A stretch of 64,000 nt of DNA from JBHIET01 sp046760785 (GTDB taxonomy: Bacteria; Chloroflexota; Anaerolineae; B4-G1), in NCBI GenBank assembly GCA_046760785.1, contig JBHIET010000001.1, positions 1 to 64,000 of the forward strand. The letters run 5' to 3'. Each line of letters begins with the position of its first letter. Position 1 is the stretch's first letter. The position numbers were made by a program, and so were the translations under genes. Shown here piece after piece: positions 1-8,466 of the stretch. Under the pieces are notes generated by a model that worked only from the letters and a program-made list of their open reading frames with translations, was not told the origin of the DNA and did no database searches.

Positions 1-258
1 TGGTCCGGCTCTTCTCGGGCCTGTCGCTTGGCGCAAATCACTGTGGTCATCGAACAAACATTCATCGTCGTTGTCTTAATCTGGAACCGAGGTTAATCTT
101 ACCACAGACCTGGAATTGTGTCAAGATGACGAGCCTGGTTGATTCCCTATATCTCAAAGTAAGTCAAAACGGGTGCCCTGAGCGGAGCGAAGCGTAGTCG
201 TCTGCTTTTCTCCCTGTTTCTTTGTCTTTGCGTATCATGACTCATGCACCTCCCTCGA
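1..258. other. non-coding end of the block
   Basis: I see no supported gene here. The region lies downstream of the last HdrA gene. It holds a short element near 173-200 (CCCTGAGCGGAGCGAAGCG) that matches a dispersed repeat type also seen inside the fumarase beta gene at 8306-8328. No clear Rho-independent terminator (hairpin plus T run) was found. Confidence 0.5.
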
Positions 259-2037
259 TCACTCTGATACCAGCGCTGCCCGCACCATTGCCGTAACCTG
301 CTCGTCGGTGAAGTGCATCGCCGCCATCGCCCCCGTTGGGCAGACCGACGCGCAAGCCCCGCACCCCTTGCACATCACCGGGTTGACGCGGGACACTTTT
401 AGCCCCGGTACTACCTCTACCAGCGACGGCGCGCCGAACTCACATATCTCCACACAACGACCGCATCCCCGGCACAGGGCTTCGTTCACACGTGCCACGA
501 CGCCCGACGACGTGACGTGATCTTTGGAAAGCACCGTTGCCGCCCGTGCCGCCGCACCGTAGGCCTGGGTGATGGTCTCCTCCAAGTGGGCTGGCCAGCG
601 CGCCGTCCCGGCCACGTAAATGCCGTCGGTGGCGAAGTCCAGCGGACGCAGCTTGACGTGCGCCTCCAGGAAGAAGCCGTGCTTGTCCACGGGCACCTTG
701 AGCAGTTGAGCCAGCTCGTGCGTACCCTCTCGGGCCACCAGCGGCGTGGAGAGCACCACCAGGTCGTAAGGAAGGCTCAACTTTGCCCCTAACAATTCGT
801 CGTACACCACCACATGCTTCTTGGAGACTTCGGGCGGATGTCTGAGGCTATAACGGATGAATTGGATGCCCGCCTCGCGGGCGCGGGTGTAATAGGCCTC
901 GTAGCGGGTGCCCTGCGTCTCGGTATCCCGGTAGAGAATGTAGATCTCAGCGTCGGCCCGGTGAGATTTGACCTCCAGCGCGTTCTTGATGGCCGTGGTG
1001 CAGCAGATGCGGGAGCAATAGGGCCGCTCTGGCATGCGTGCCCCGACGCATTGAATCATCACGACTCTTCTTGGTAGATTGGTAGGTTGGTAGATTGGTG
1101 GATCAGTAGATTGGGCTGTCGACTCCTGTACTTCCCCATTTTCCAATTTACCGGTTTCCCAAGCTGCCGACTTACTACTCCTCCAATCCATCAACATCTT
1201 CTCGAACTCTAGCTGGGTGACAACCTGCTTCCCATCGTACCCGTACATTCCCTCCGGCTTGAACACCCGCGCGCCAGTGGCGACGATGATGGCCCCGACG
1301 GTGAAACTGGACTGCCTCCCTTCCATGTCCTGAACGATGGCCTCATAGCTGCCGACAAAGCCCTTGACGTCGCGCAGTTCCGACGCGGTAAAGACCTCAA
1401 TATGCGGGTTCTCCTGCACCTCGGCGATGCGGGCCTGCACCAGTGGCAGCGCGTCGTCCTGGGTGGGGTACAGCTTGTCCAGGCGCAGCAGCAGGCCGCC
1501 CAGCTCCGGCTTCCGCTCCACCAGCTTGACCTCGAAGCCCCGGTTGGCCAGGTTGAGGGCCGCCGTCATGCCAATCATCCCCCCGCCGATCACCAGCGCC
1601 GACGGTTCCACCGGCATCTCCTGCTCCTCCAGTGGCTCCAGCAGGCGGGCCTTGGCCACGCCCATCCGCACCAGGTCCTTTGCCTTCTGCGTGGCCGCTT
1701 CCGGCTCGCGCCTGTGCACCCAGGAGCACTGGTCGCGAATGTTGACGAATTCGAACAGGTAGGGGTTCAGTCCCGCCTCCCGACAGGTCTCCCGGAACAA
1801 TGGCTCGTGGGTGCGGGGCGTGCAGGCGGCGACCACAGCCCGTTCCAGCCGCTCGTCTGCGATGCCTGTCCTGATCTCGGTCAGCCCAGCGTCGGAGCAG
1901 GTGTACATATTCTCCTGGACGAAGGCGACGCCTGGCAGCGTCCGCGCGTACTCGGCCACCGCGCCCACGTCCACGTGCCCGGCGATGTTGCTGCCACAGT
2001 GACAGACGAATACCCCAATTCTCGGTTGATTGCTCAT
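259..2037 (-). CDS. hdrA: HdrA-like FAD/iron-sulfur protein, type 2 (N-terminal CHCG form)
   Basis: 592 aa. It resembles heterodisulfide reductase subunit A, the flavin-bifurcating subunit of HdrABC complexes. The HdrA N-terminal domain has GVFVCHCGSNIAG near residue 10 and VVAACTPRTHEPLF near 70. An FAD-binding GGGMIGM lies near 150, the motif IQCVGAR followed by PYCSRICC near 330-345, and two C-terminal [4Fe-4S] motifs at about 522 (CRGCGRCVEIC) and 556 (CKGCGACASVC). Residues about 288-322 are an insertion encoded by a short tandem repeat. The gene follows the tandem type 1 HdrA gene after 6 bp. Its start lies within repeat DNA and has no good RBS, so translation may be coupled to the upstream gene. 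The electron partner cannot be read from the sequence. Confidence 0.9.
   Translation of the reverse strand: MSNQPRIGVFVCHCGSNIAGHVDVGAVAEYARTLPGVAFVQENMYTCSDAGLTEIRTGIADERLERAVVAACTPRTHEPLFRETCREAGLNPYLFEFVNIRDQCSWVHRREPEAATQKAKDLVRMGVAKARLLEPLEEQEMPVEPSALVIGGGMIGMTAALNLANRGFEVKLVERKPELGGLLLRLDKLYPTQDDALPLVQARIAEVQENPHIEVFTASELRDVKGFVGSYEAIVQDMEGRQSSFTVGAIIVATGARVFKPEGMYGYDGKQVVTQLEFEKMLMDWRSSKSAAWETGKLENGEVQESTAQSTDPPIYQPTNLPRRVVMIQCVGARMPERPYCSRICCTTAIKNALEVKSHRADAEIYILYRDTETQGTRYEAYYTRAREAGIQFIRYSLRHPPEVSKKHVVVYDELLGAKLSLPYDLVVLSTPLVAREGTHELAQLLKVPVDKHGFFLEAHVKLRPLDFATDGIYVAGTARWPAHLEETITQAYGAAARAATVLSKDHVTSSGVVARVNEALCRGCGRCVEICEFGAPSLVEVVPGLKVSRVNPVMCKGCGACASVCPTGAMAAMHFTDEQVTAMVRAALVSE
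1071..1175. repeat. 8-bp degenerate tandem repeat inside an hdrA gene
   Basis: The plus strand shows about five units of TTGGTAGA-like 8-mers from 1071 to 1115, then a second family of CCAATTTACCGGTTTCCCA type to about 1175. The DNA is read in frame as a low-complexity loop just before the VVMIQCVG segment of HdrA. The same repeat families occur at 20860-20961 and 24681-24760. Confidence 0.8.
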
Positions 2038-2080
2038 TGTACGTTACATGTTGCGTATTGCGTGTTGCGTGTTGGTCTGG
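2038..2080. repeat. 7-bp TTGCGTG tandem repeat at a gene junction
   Basis: Three to four units of TTGCGTA/TTGCGTG lie across the junction of two hdrA genes. They encode the last residues of the upstream protein (QTNTQHAIRNM) and occupy the RBS region of the downstream one. The same unit occurs near 37745-37770 and 43598-43610. Confidence 0.7.
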
Positions 2081-4632
2081 CCGATGACCCGAGCTGCGCG
2101 TGCAGCGGCCGCGCTGGCCTGCATCACCGACTCGGGAATATCGAATGGCCCTCGGCAGCATCCGGCAGCGAAGACACCTGGCCGCGTTGTGTCCACCGGC
2201 GCGAGCGGGTCTGTCTTTACGAAGCCATAGGAATCCATCTCAATGCCCAACGCCTGCGCCAACTGTGCGGCATCGGGGCGAGGGATCAGGCTGGTCGCCA
2301 ACACCGCCAGGTCCACCGTCATCCGGGCCGGGCGGGAGGTCTCCGCGTTCTCGTAGTGGATGACCGGGTTGTTGTCCTTATCTTCGGTGATGCGTGCCAC
2401 CCGGCTGCGGACGTAGCGCGCGCCGTACTCCCGCTCTGCCCGGGCCACGTATTCCCGGAAGCCTTTGCCGGAGGCACGGAAGTCGGTGTAAAAGATGTAG
2501 GACCTGACCTCAGGGTCATGCTCGGCGGCCAGCACCGCCTGCTTGCTGGAGTGCATGCAGCAGACGGACGAGCAGAAGAGCTGGTGCCGCACGTCCCGCG
2601 AGCCGACGCATTGGATGAAGCCGATGCGCTTGGCGGGTTGCCTGTCGGAGGGCCGCAACAGATGTCCCTCTGTCGGGCCGCTTGCACTGATGAGGCGCTC
2701 GTACTCCAGCGCCGTGATCACGTTAGGGCACTGTTCGTAGCCGAACTGCGTCAGCCCTCGTGGGTCGAAGAACTCGAAGCCAGTGGCGACGACGACCGCA
2801 CTCACGCTGAGCTCCGCCTTCTGTGCCGTCTGTTCAAACTCAATTGCTCCCGCCTGGCACATTTTAGCACACGCACCACACCTGCCCCGCTGGAGGTAGA
2901 TGCAATGGTCAGGGTCAATCGTCATCACCTGGGGGACGGCCTGCGGGAAGTAGAGATAAATAGCCTTCCGTTCGCGCAGTCCCATGTCGAACGCATCGGG
3001 CACCTTGGAGGGACACTTCTGGACACATTCCCCGCAGCCGGTGCACTTCGTCTCATCCACGTAGCGGGGGTGCTTCAGCACCGTGGCGGTGAAATCGCCA
3101 GCCGTTCCAGCAAGCGTCGTGACTTCGGCGTAGGTGTGCAGCGTGATGTTGGGATGGCGGGCACAATCGTTCATCTTGGGAGAGAGGATGCAGGTGGAGC
3201 AGTCGTTGGTGGGGAAGGTCTTGTCCAATTGCGCCATGCGCCCGCCAATGCTGGGCAACCGCTCCACCAGGTGCACCTGGACGCCCATATCGGCCAGGTC
3301 GAGCGCGGCCTGGATGCCGGCGATGCCGCCGCCGATGACCAACACCTTTCTCATAAGATGTCTTTCCTTTCGACTGCAATTCGTATGATGCAGGGACGTG
3401 AAACGTAAAACGTGGTGCGCATTCGGGCCGCGACAGCAACCGCAGGCAAGGACCCCCTCCCTCGTCGTGTCGGTCGGCGAGAAAGGATTGGTGCGGAAGA
3501 AACCGTACTCGTCCAACTCCAGGTCGAGTACCTCGGACAGGGCGGCCACGCCTGGGCCAGGGACGAGGCTGGTGGCCAGCACGGCCAGGTCTACCTTCAT
3601 CTGTTGCGGGCGGGAAGTTTCCACGTCCTCGTAGTGGAAGACCAAGCGTTCATCGCCATTCTCCTCGATCTGGGCCACGCGGCTGCGGATATATTCCACG
3701 CCGTACTCCCGCTGGGCGCGGTCAATGTACTCGCGGAAGCCCTTGCCGGAGGCACGCAGGTCGGTATAAAAGATGTAGGATCTGACGTCGGGGATGTGCT
3801 CGCGGGCCAGGATGGCCTCCTTGGTGGCGTGCATACAACAGACCGACGAGCAGAACCGCTGGTACTTGAGGTTGCGCGAGCCGACGCATTGGATGAAACC
3901 GATGGCCTTTGGCTCCTCTCGGTCGGTGAGGCGGATAAGGTGTCCGCCGGAAGGGCCGCTGGCGCAGACCAGCCGCTCGAACTCCAGCCCGGTGATGACG
4001 TTTTCGTAGCGGGTGTAGCCGTACTCGGTCAGCGCCACCGGATCGAAGGTCTCCATGCCGACGGCCAGGATGATAGCACCCAGCGACAGCTCGATCACCT
4101 CGTCCTGCATATCGAAGTCAATGCACTGTTTCTGGCAGGCCTCGATGCAGCGACCGCAGACAATGGGGTCGTCACCCAGACAGTCGTCGCGATTCCTCAG
4201 GTAGGCCTGGGGGATGGCCTGGGCGAAAGGAATGTAGATCGCCCGCCGGGTGGAGAGCCCCATCTGGAACTCGTCTCGCTTGACGATGGGGCAGACCTTG
4301 GCACAGTCGCCACAAGCTGTGCACCCGCTCTCATCCACGTAGCGGGCCTTCTTGAACACCCGCGCTGTGAAGTCGCCCGCCTCTCCGGTCACGGCCTGCA
4401 CCTCGGAGAGGGTGTGGATGGTGATACGGGGGTGCCGGGCACAATCTACCATCTTGGGGGAGAGGATGCAGGTGGAGCAATCGTTGGTGGGGAAGGTCTT
4501 ATCCAGTTGGGCCATGCGCCCGCCGATGCTGGGGCTTTTCTCCACCAGATGTACGTGTATGCCCATCTCTGCCAGGTCCAACGAGGCCTGGATGCCCGCG
4601 ATGCCTCCACCAATGACCAGCACGTCTCTCAT
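2044..4632 (-). CDS. hdrA: tandem type 1 HdrA proteins fused in frame; first copy truncated
   Basis: 862 aa from the ATG at 4632, which is preceded by AGGGGAGA; an upstream in-frame ATG at 4668 is less likely. Copy 1 covers residues 1-399 and copy 2 covers 427-862. Each has GGGIAGIQA for FAD, TFPTNDCSTCILSPKM, a [4Fe-4S] motif (CTACGDCAKVC or CTGCGECVQKC) and FIQCVGSR with CSSVCCMH. Copy 1 stops matching at GCCRGP and lacks the FDIPESVMQA segment that copy 2 keeps. It then runs through about 27 residues of translated intergenic DNA into copy 2. Copy 2 has its own start at 3354 with AGGAAAG, so it may also be made alone. Copy 1 may bind FAD poorly. Downstream of korC; upstream of the type 2 HdrA. 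Confidence 0.85.
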   Translation of the reverse strand: MRDVLVIGGGIAGIQASLDLAEMGIHVHLVEKSPSIGGRMAQLDKTFPTNDCSTCILSPKMVDCARHPRITIHTLSEVQAVTGEAGDFTARVFKKARYVDESGCTACGDCAKVCPIVKRDEFQMGLSTRRAIYIPFAQAIPQAYLRNRDDCLGDDPIVCGRCIEACQKQCIDFDMQDEVIELSLGAIILAVGMETFDPVALTEYGYTRYENVITGLEFERLVCASGPSGGHLIRLTDREEPKAIGFIQCVGSRNLKYQRFCSSVCCMHATKEAILAREHIPDVRSYIFYTDLRASGKGFREYIDRAQREYGVEYIRSRVAQIEENGDERLVFHYEDVETSRPQQMKVDLAVLATSLVPGPGVAALSEVLDLELDEYGFFRTNPFSPTDTTREGVLACGCCRGPNAHHVLRFTSLHHTNCSRKERHLMRKVLVIGGGIAGIQAALDLADMGVQVHLVERLPSIGGRMAQLDKTFPTNDCSTCILSPKMNDCARHPNITLHTYAEVTTLAGTAGDFTATVLKHPRYVDETKCTGCGECVQKCPSKVPDAFDMGLRERKAIYLYFPQAVPQVMTIDPDHCIYLQRGRCGACAKMCQAGAIEFEQTAQKAELSVSAVVVATGFEFFDPRGLTQFGYEQCPNVITALEYERLISASGPTEGHLLRPSDRQPAKRIGFIQCVGSRDVRHQLFCSSVCCMHSSKQAVLAAEHDPEVRSYIFYTDFRASGKGFREYVARAEREYGARYVRSRVARITEDKDNNPVIHYENAETSRPARMTVDLAVLATSLIPRPDAAQLAQALGIEMDSYGFVKTDPLAPVDTTRPGVFAAGCCRGPFDIPESVMQASAAAARAARVIGQTNTQHAIRNM
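3395..3415. repeat. ACGTGAAACGTAAAACGT repeat at the HdrA fusion junction
   Basis: Degenerate 7-bp units (ACGTTTC type on the minus strand) lie in the linker that joins the two HdrA copies. They belong to the same family as the repeats at 4659-4694, 25191-25206 and 36564-36605, all of which are intergenic. Confidence 0.65.
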
Positions 4633-4658
4633 AGGGTCTCTCCCCTTGTTAACCGCAG

Positions 4659-4694
4659 TTTCACGCAATACGTTTCACGTTTGACGCTTGACTT
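4659..4694. repeat. ACGTTTC/ACGTTTG 7-bp repeat between korC and hdrA
   Basis: Three to four degenerate 7-mers (TTTCACG, ATACGTTTCACGTTTGACG) lie at the end of korC and in the short gap before the HdrA gene. The last korC codons are encoded by this repeat. Confidence 0.65.
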
Positions 4695-5235
4695 TCTCCT
4701 GCCCGTACTCAAACCCTGTCTCGAAGGCATGTTCGTTCAGTTCCTCTGTGCCTTTGGGTATCGAATCGAGCACCGCCTGCCTGAGAGCCTCTGGCGAGAC
4801 GACGTCGGTCACTGCGGCCACGAAGCCGAGCATGACCACGTTGGCCACGATGCGGCGGCCTAACTCCTCGGCCAGGTGTGTAGCCGGTATCCCCAGCACC
4901 TGCAGCCCCTCGGCCGCTTCGTCTAGCTCCACCAGGCTCTCGTCCACGATAAGCAGGCCATCACGTCGGAAGTCGGGCACGTACTTGTTGTAAGCCCCCT
5001 GCGACATAATAACCAGGATTGAGGGGTCTATGACGTGGGGGTAACTCAACTCGACCGGGTCGTCGGCGATGGCCACCTGCGCCGCACAGGCCCCACCCCG
5101 CGATTCCGGGCCGTAACTCTGAGTGAAGGTGGCGTACCGCCCATCGTAGAGGACGGCTGCCTTGCCGACGATTTCCCCGCTGCGGATGATACCCTGCCCG
5201 CCAAAGCCAGAAAGCCGTACTTCTAATCGGTTCAC
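4675..5235 (-). CDS. korC: 2-oxoacid:ferredoxin oxidoreductase, gamma subunit
   Basis: 186 aa, the usual size of a separate gamma subunit (KorC/VorC type). The N-terminus has the family motif SGFGGQGIIRSGEI, followed by TFTQSYGPESRGGACAAQV. This subunit completes the active site of the CoA-dependent enzyme that interconverts a 2-oxoacid and acyl-CoA plus CO2 with ferredoxin. It ends the korD-korA-korB-korC operon and is followed closely by the tandem HdrA gene, so ferredoxin from this enzyme may feed an HdrA complex. 2-Oxoglutarate is the likeliest substrate from the gene order, but isovalerate-type enzymes have the same layout. Confidence 0.9.
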   Translation of the reverse strand: MNRLEVRLSGFGGQGIIRSGEIVGKAAVLYDGRYATFTQSYGPESRGGACAAQVAIADDPVELSYPHVIDPSILVIMSQGAYNKYVPDFRRDGLLIVDESLVELDEAAEGLQVLGIPATHLAEELGRRIVANVVMLGFVAAVTDVVSPEALRQAVLDSIPKGTEELNEHAFETGFEYGQEKVKRQT

Positions 5236-5244
5236 CTCTGCCTC

Positions 5245-6153
5245 CTACTCTTGCTTGCCCAATACCTGCTCCAACCGCCGCGTGCGCTGTTCCAGGAAGG
5301 TCGGTTTGTCAATATCCACGAATTTGCCCTCGATCAGCGCGCCGCCCAAGCCAATTTCCGTCTCGCGCAGGTCGGCGCCGTGGCGGATGACGCCGTACTC
5401 GTGGTAGTAGCGCATCGTGTCCAACCCCTGGCGCTGCCTATTCCGGCGGCCAAAGCCGATGGGGCAAGGCGAGATCACCTCCACCAGGCTGAACCCCGGT
5501 TTGAGCAAGGCCTCGGTGATGGATCGTTCCATCCGCCGGGCGTGGAGCACCGTCCAGCGCGCCACGTAGACGGCCCCGCTCGCCGCTGCCAGCGCGGAGA
5601 CGTTGAAGGGGTACTCGTAGTTGCCGTAAGGTGATGTGGTGGTGATACCGCCGATGGGGGTTGTCGCTCCAACCTGTCCCCCTGTCATACCGTAGTTGAA
5701 GTTGTTGACGCAAATGACGGTCATGTCTATGTTGCGCCGGGCCGCGTGGATGAAGTGGTTACCGCCGATGGTCACCAGGTCGCCATCGCCAGAAAAGACC
5801 ACCACCTTCAGTTCCGGGTTGCCCAGTTTGAGCCCGGTGGCGAAGGGGATGGCCCGCCCGTGGGTGGTGTGGAAGGAATCCAGTCGCACGTAACCTGCCA
5901 CCCGGCCGGTGCAGCCGATGCCCGATACTACCGCTACCTTGTTCAAGTCCAGGCCCGACCTGCGCAGTGCGCTGAGCAAGCAGGTCAAGGCCGTACCCAG
6001 CCCGCAGCCGGAGCACCAGATGTGCGGCAGGCGCTCGGTTCGCAGCAGGTCGTCCATTGGGTGGCGGCCGTGAATCTCTTCCTTCAACCCCTCGGCCTCC
6101 ACGTACGTCTCAAGCGTCTTGTCCAGGTGATAGCTGTTCATCTTGAGCCCCAT
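5245..6153 (-). CDS. korB: 2-oxoacid:ferredoxin oxidoreductase, beta (TPP) subunit
   Basis: 302 aa. It carries the thiamine pyrophosphate site GDGDLVTIGGNHF and then NNFNYGMTGGQVGATTP, and the Cys motif WCSGCGLG near residue 45. The ATG at 6153 was chosen because GGAGG stands just upstream and because residues before it in the longer frame read as out-of-frame korA. The start overlaps the end of korA by 16 bp, which implies coupled translation. The subunit decarboxylates or carboxylates the 2-oxoacid on TPP and passes electrons to the KorD clusters. Confidence 0.92.
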   Translation of the reverse strand: MGLKMNSYHLDKTLETYVEAEGLKEEIHGRHPMDDLLRTERLPHIWCSGCGLGTALTCLLSALRRSGLDLNKVAVVSGIGCTGRVAGYVRLDSFHTTHGRAIPFATGLKLGNPELKVVVFSGDGDLVTIGGNHFIHAARRNIDMTVICVNNFNYGMTGGQVGATTPIGGITTTSPYGNYEYPFNVSALAAASGAVYVARWTVLHARRMERSITEALLKPGFSLVEVISPCPIGFGRRNRQRQGLDTMRYYHEYGVIRHGADLRETEIGLGGALIEGKFVDIDKPTFLEQRTRRLEQVLGKQE

Positions 6154-7337
6154 TGCTGTTCCTCCACCTCGCGCCCGGCCGCTCTGCGGATGGCGTTGAG
6201 CACCTTTTGCGGATCGTGGATGCCACCCCCCGGATGTGGCACTGAGATCACCTCGGTCTGGCCCGCCGCGCAACGTTGCACCTCGCGGACGATTTGCCCC
6301 ATGTTGATCTCCGGCACCACGATGCCATTCACCCGCCCGGCGAGATCCCGGATCTGTTCGTCGGGGAAGGGCCACACCGTCACCAGCCGCAACAAGCCCA
6401 CACGCATGCCTTCTTCGCGGGCCATCTGGATTGGCCAGATGGCCGTGCGGGCAGCGATGCCATAGGATACGACAGCCACCTCTGCGTCGTCCAGGTCATT
6501 CTCTTCCAGCATGGTGATGTTGTCTTTGTTACTTTCAATCTTGTCAATGAGTCGCCGTATCAGCGGCCATTGGGCGCTGTCGTCAGCAGTGGCGGGGTAG
6601 CCGCGTTCGTCGTGGGTTAGCCCCGTGGTGTGGAAGCGGTAGCCCTCGCCGGCGACTGCCATCGGCGGTACCAGTTCGCCGGGCTCGACTCGGTAAGGCA
6701 GATATTCCTCCGGTGGCACCGCTGGCTTGTGCCGTGGCACAATCTCGATCTCTTCCAGCGGCGGGATGGTGACTTTCTCGGTCATGTGTCCTACCTCCGC
6801 GTCGGTCATCACCAGCACCGGCGCGCGGTAGATCTCGGCCAGGTTGAAAGCGTGGATGGTCAGGTCGAACAACTCCTGTGGCGAAGCGGGTGCCAGTGCA
6901 ATGGTGGCAAAGTCGCCGTGGGAGCCCCATCGCGCCTGCATCATGTCGCTCTGACTCACCAATGTCGGCAGGCCAGTGGAAGGGCCGCCCCGCTGCACAT
7001 TGACCAGCACACAGGGTGTCTCCATCATGATGCCTAGCCCGAGGTTCTCCATCATCAGCGAGAAACCCGGTCCGCTCGTGGCTGTCATAGCCCTCACCCC
7101 GGCCCAAGAAGCGCCCAGCACGGCATTCATGGAAGCTAACTCGTCTTCCATCTGGATATACACTCCGCCTACGAGGGGTAGCCGCTCGCTCATGCGTTGC
7201 GCCACCTCCGTGGCCGGGGTGATGGGGTAGCCGCCGAAAAAACGACAGCCAGCGCAGATGGCCCCCTCGGCGCAGGCGATGTCCCCCAGCATGAAGAACT
7301 CTCCGCTCAGCACGCCATTGTGCTTCGCCTTGCTCAT
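6138..7337 (-). CDS. korA: 2-oxoacid:ferredoxin oxidoreductase, alpha subunit
   Basis: 399 aa from the ATG at 7337, with AGGAGAGG upstream. The family's pyrimidine-binding and substrate region is clear: GGYPITPATEVAQRM near 45, MEDELASMNAVLGASWAG near 75, ATSGPGFSLMMEN near 100 and GGPSTGLPT near 130. The start codon overlaps the korD stop as ATGA. The alpha subunit binds the 2-oxoacid together with KorB. The order D-A-B-C matches 2-oxoglutarate synthase operons, which fits the nearby fumarase and fumarate reductase genes. Confidence 0.92.
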   Translation of the reverse strand: MSKAKHNGVLSGEFFMLGDIACAEGAICAGCRFFGGYPITPATEVAQRMSERLPLVGGVYIQMEDELASMNAVLGASWAGVRAMTATSGPGFSLMMENLGLGIMMETPCVLVNVQRGGPSTGLPTLVSQSDMMQARWGSHGDFATIALAPASPQELFDLTIHAFNLAEIYRAPVLVMTDAEVGHMTEKVTIPPLEEIEIVPRHKPAVPPEEYLPYRVEPGELVPPMAVAGEGYRFHTTGLTHDERGYPATADDSAQWPLIRRLIDKIESNKDNITMLEENDLDDAEVAVVSYGIAARTAIWPIQMAREEGMRVGLLRLVTVWPFPDEQIRDLAGRVNGIVVPEINMGQIVREVQRCAAGQTEVISVPHPGGGIHDPQKVLNAIRRAAGREVEEQQWGSR

Positions 7338-7609
7338 AGAAACACGACCTCTCCTTCCGTCTCCACGACGTAGATGGCAAACTCCGGGCACAGTAACTCA
7401 CATAGGCCGCAACTGACACAGGCGTCTGCCTGAACTACTCGCGGGGGGTGATAGCCTTTGGAGTTGATTTCGTCCGAGACCTCCAGCACGTCGCGTCGGC
7501 AGAACTCGACGCACCAGCCGCAGCCCTTGCACCGCTCGACCAGCACGTGGATTTCGCCGTGCGGCACCCGGATGTCCTTAAGATCGAGCGGCTCTCTCCA
7601 GTATTTCAC
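7334..7609 (-). CDS. korD: 2-oxoacid:ferredoxin oxidoreductase, delta (ferredoxin) subunit
   Basis: 91 aa with two [4Fe-4S] motifs, CKGCGWCVEFC near 26 and CVSCGLCELLC near 62. It carries electrons between KorAB and soluble ferredoxin. A GTG start at 7609 was chosen because AGGAGGG lies five bases upstream and the protein then starts VKYWREPLDL, typical for the family. An in-frame ATG 120 bp further upstream adds a non-conserved tail. The gene is translationally coupled to korA by an ATGA overlap. Confidence 0.88.
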   Translation of the reverse strand: MKYWREPLDLKDIRVPHGEIHVLVERCKGCGWCVEFCRRDVLEVSDEINSKGYHPPRVVQADACVSCGLCELLCPEFAIYVVETEGEVVFL

Positions 7610-7812
7610 CGTTGCCCTCCTCGTTCGGTTTCGATTAAGGGAACGTGACTCTTCAGAGGCACTTGATCTCATGATACTCTCCAGCCTCGCACTCTTCAAG
7701 TGTCGGTGGGCACGTGGAGAGGGTGACATAGCTCATGCCCTCACGGGGCAGGTGCCGCGTGACCGTCGGCGGAGCAGGCCGAAAGCGACCTGGTCAGCCA
7801 GGAATTCGGCAT
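7610..7812. other. 203-bp gap before korD
   Basis: This gap separates the fumarase genes from the kor operon. I see no gene. It is the place where a promoter for korDABC would be expected, but no convincing -35/-10 pair stands out by eye. Confidence 0.4.
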
Positions 7813-8466
7813 CTATGCTCCGGCAACCAGCCGCTTCAGCGCTGCCTCCGATGTTGCCTGCACCTCGTCGTGGATGCTCCGCCCGTGGCTATCCATCGTC
7901 ACCACTACTGGGAAGCGTTCGACGCGGATGACCCAGAAAGCCTCTGGCACGCCAAACTCCTCTTTCTTGTGAACTGCCACCACCTCTTTGACGGCATTGG
8001 CGATGAGAGAGGCCGCCCCGCCTACGGCGTGAAAGTAGACCGCGCCGTGCTCCTGACAAGCCTGCAGTGTCCCCGGCCCCATGCCCCCCTTGCCGATGAC
8101 ACCGCGCAGCCCAAAATGGGCGATGACCTCCGGCTGGTAGACCTCCTCGCGGATGGAGGTAGTTGGCCCAGCGGCGACGAATTCCCACCGCCCGTCCTCT
8201 CGCTGCCGCACGACCGGTCCGCAGTGGTAGATGACGCCCTCGTGCAGGATGCGCCGGAGTTCCTTGTACAACGCCCGCTCGCTCTGCGGCACCGTGTCGG
8301 CGTGCCGCCCTGAGCCCGTTGAAGGGCGGACGAAGTTCTCAATCATATACTTGTGCGCTGCGTCCCGCCCGGTGGTCATCACGCCGGAGAGGTAGACCGT
8401 GTCGCCGATGTGGAGGGCGCGGATTTCTACCTCAGAAATTGGTATCGTTAGATCGTAGCTTGCCAT
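7813..8466 (-). CDS. class I fumarate hydratase, beta (C-terminal) subunit
   Basis: 217 aa. It matches the beta subunit of two-part iron-sulfur fumarase (or L-tartrate dehydratase): LHIGDTVYLSG near 17, YHCGPVV near 75, AAGPTTSIREE near 95 and GVIGKGGMG near 120. It hydrates fumarate to malate together with the alpha subunit. The ATG at 8466 overlaps the alpha stop codon (TAATG). Residues near 46-54 (VRPSTGSGR) come from a dispersed repeat inserted in frame. Fumarase is preferred over tartrate dehydratase because fumarate reductase lies nearby. Confidence 0.88.
   Translation of the reverse strand: MASYDLTIPISEVEIRALHIGDTVYLSGVMTTGRDAAHKYMIENFVRPSTGSGRHADTVPQSERALYKELRRILHEGVIYHCGPVVRQREDGRWEFVAAGPTTSIREEVYQPEVIAHFGLRGVIGKGGMGPGTLQACQEHGAVYFHAVGGAASLIANAVKEVVAVHKKEEFGVPEAFWVIRVERFPVVVTMDSHGRSIHDEVQATSEAALKRLVAGA
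8306..8328. repeat. dispersed repeat inside the fumarase beta gene
   Basis: The stretch CCCTGAGCCCGTTGAAGGGC belongs to a repeat type common in some bacterial genomes that is translated as RPSTGSG. It sits in frame between two conserved parts of the fumarase beta subunit. A related element is at 173-200. Confidence 0.6.

Noticed and set aside
1397..2161. Minus-strand 254-aa frame overlapping the first HdrA
   Set aside because: It is an Arg/Gly-rich shadow in a different frame of the HdrA gene. The same applies to other shadows such as 6583-7419.
1402..3408. Plus-strand open frame of 668 aa
   Set aside because: It lies opposite the HdrA genes, whose motifs and start signals are clear. Its translation has no recognisable domain and is a product of GC-rich codons read backwards. 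The same holds for long plus-strand frames at 3412-4863, 22884-24695, 28260-30023 and 42571-44151.
6154..6375. Longer korB start at 6375
   Set aside because: The extra 74 residues are korA sequence read in another frame. The ATG at 6153 has a good RBS.
7610..7729. Longer korD start at 7729
   Set aside because: The extra 40 residues are not ferredoxin-like, while the GTG at 7609 has a strong AGGAGGG signal.
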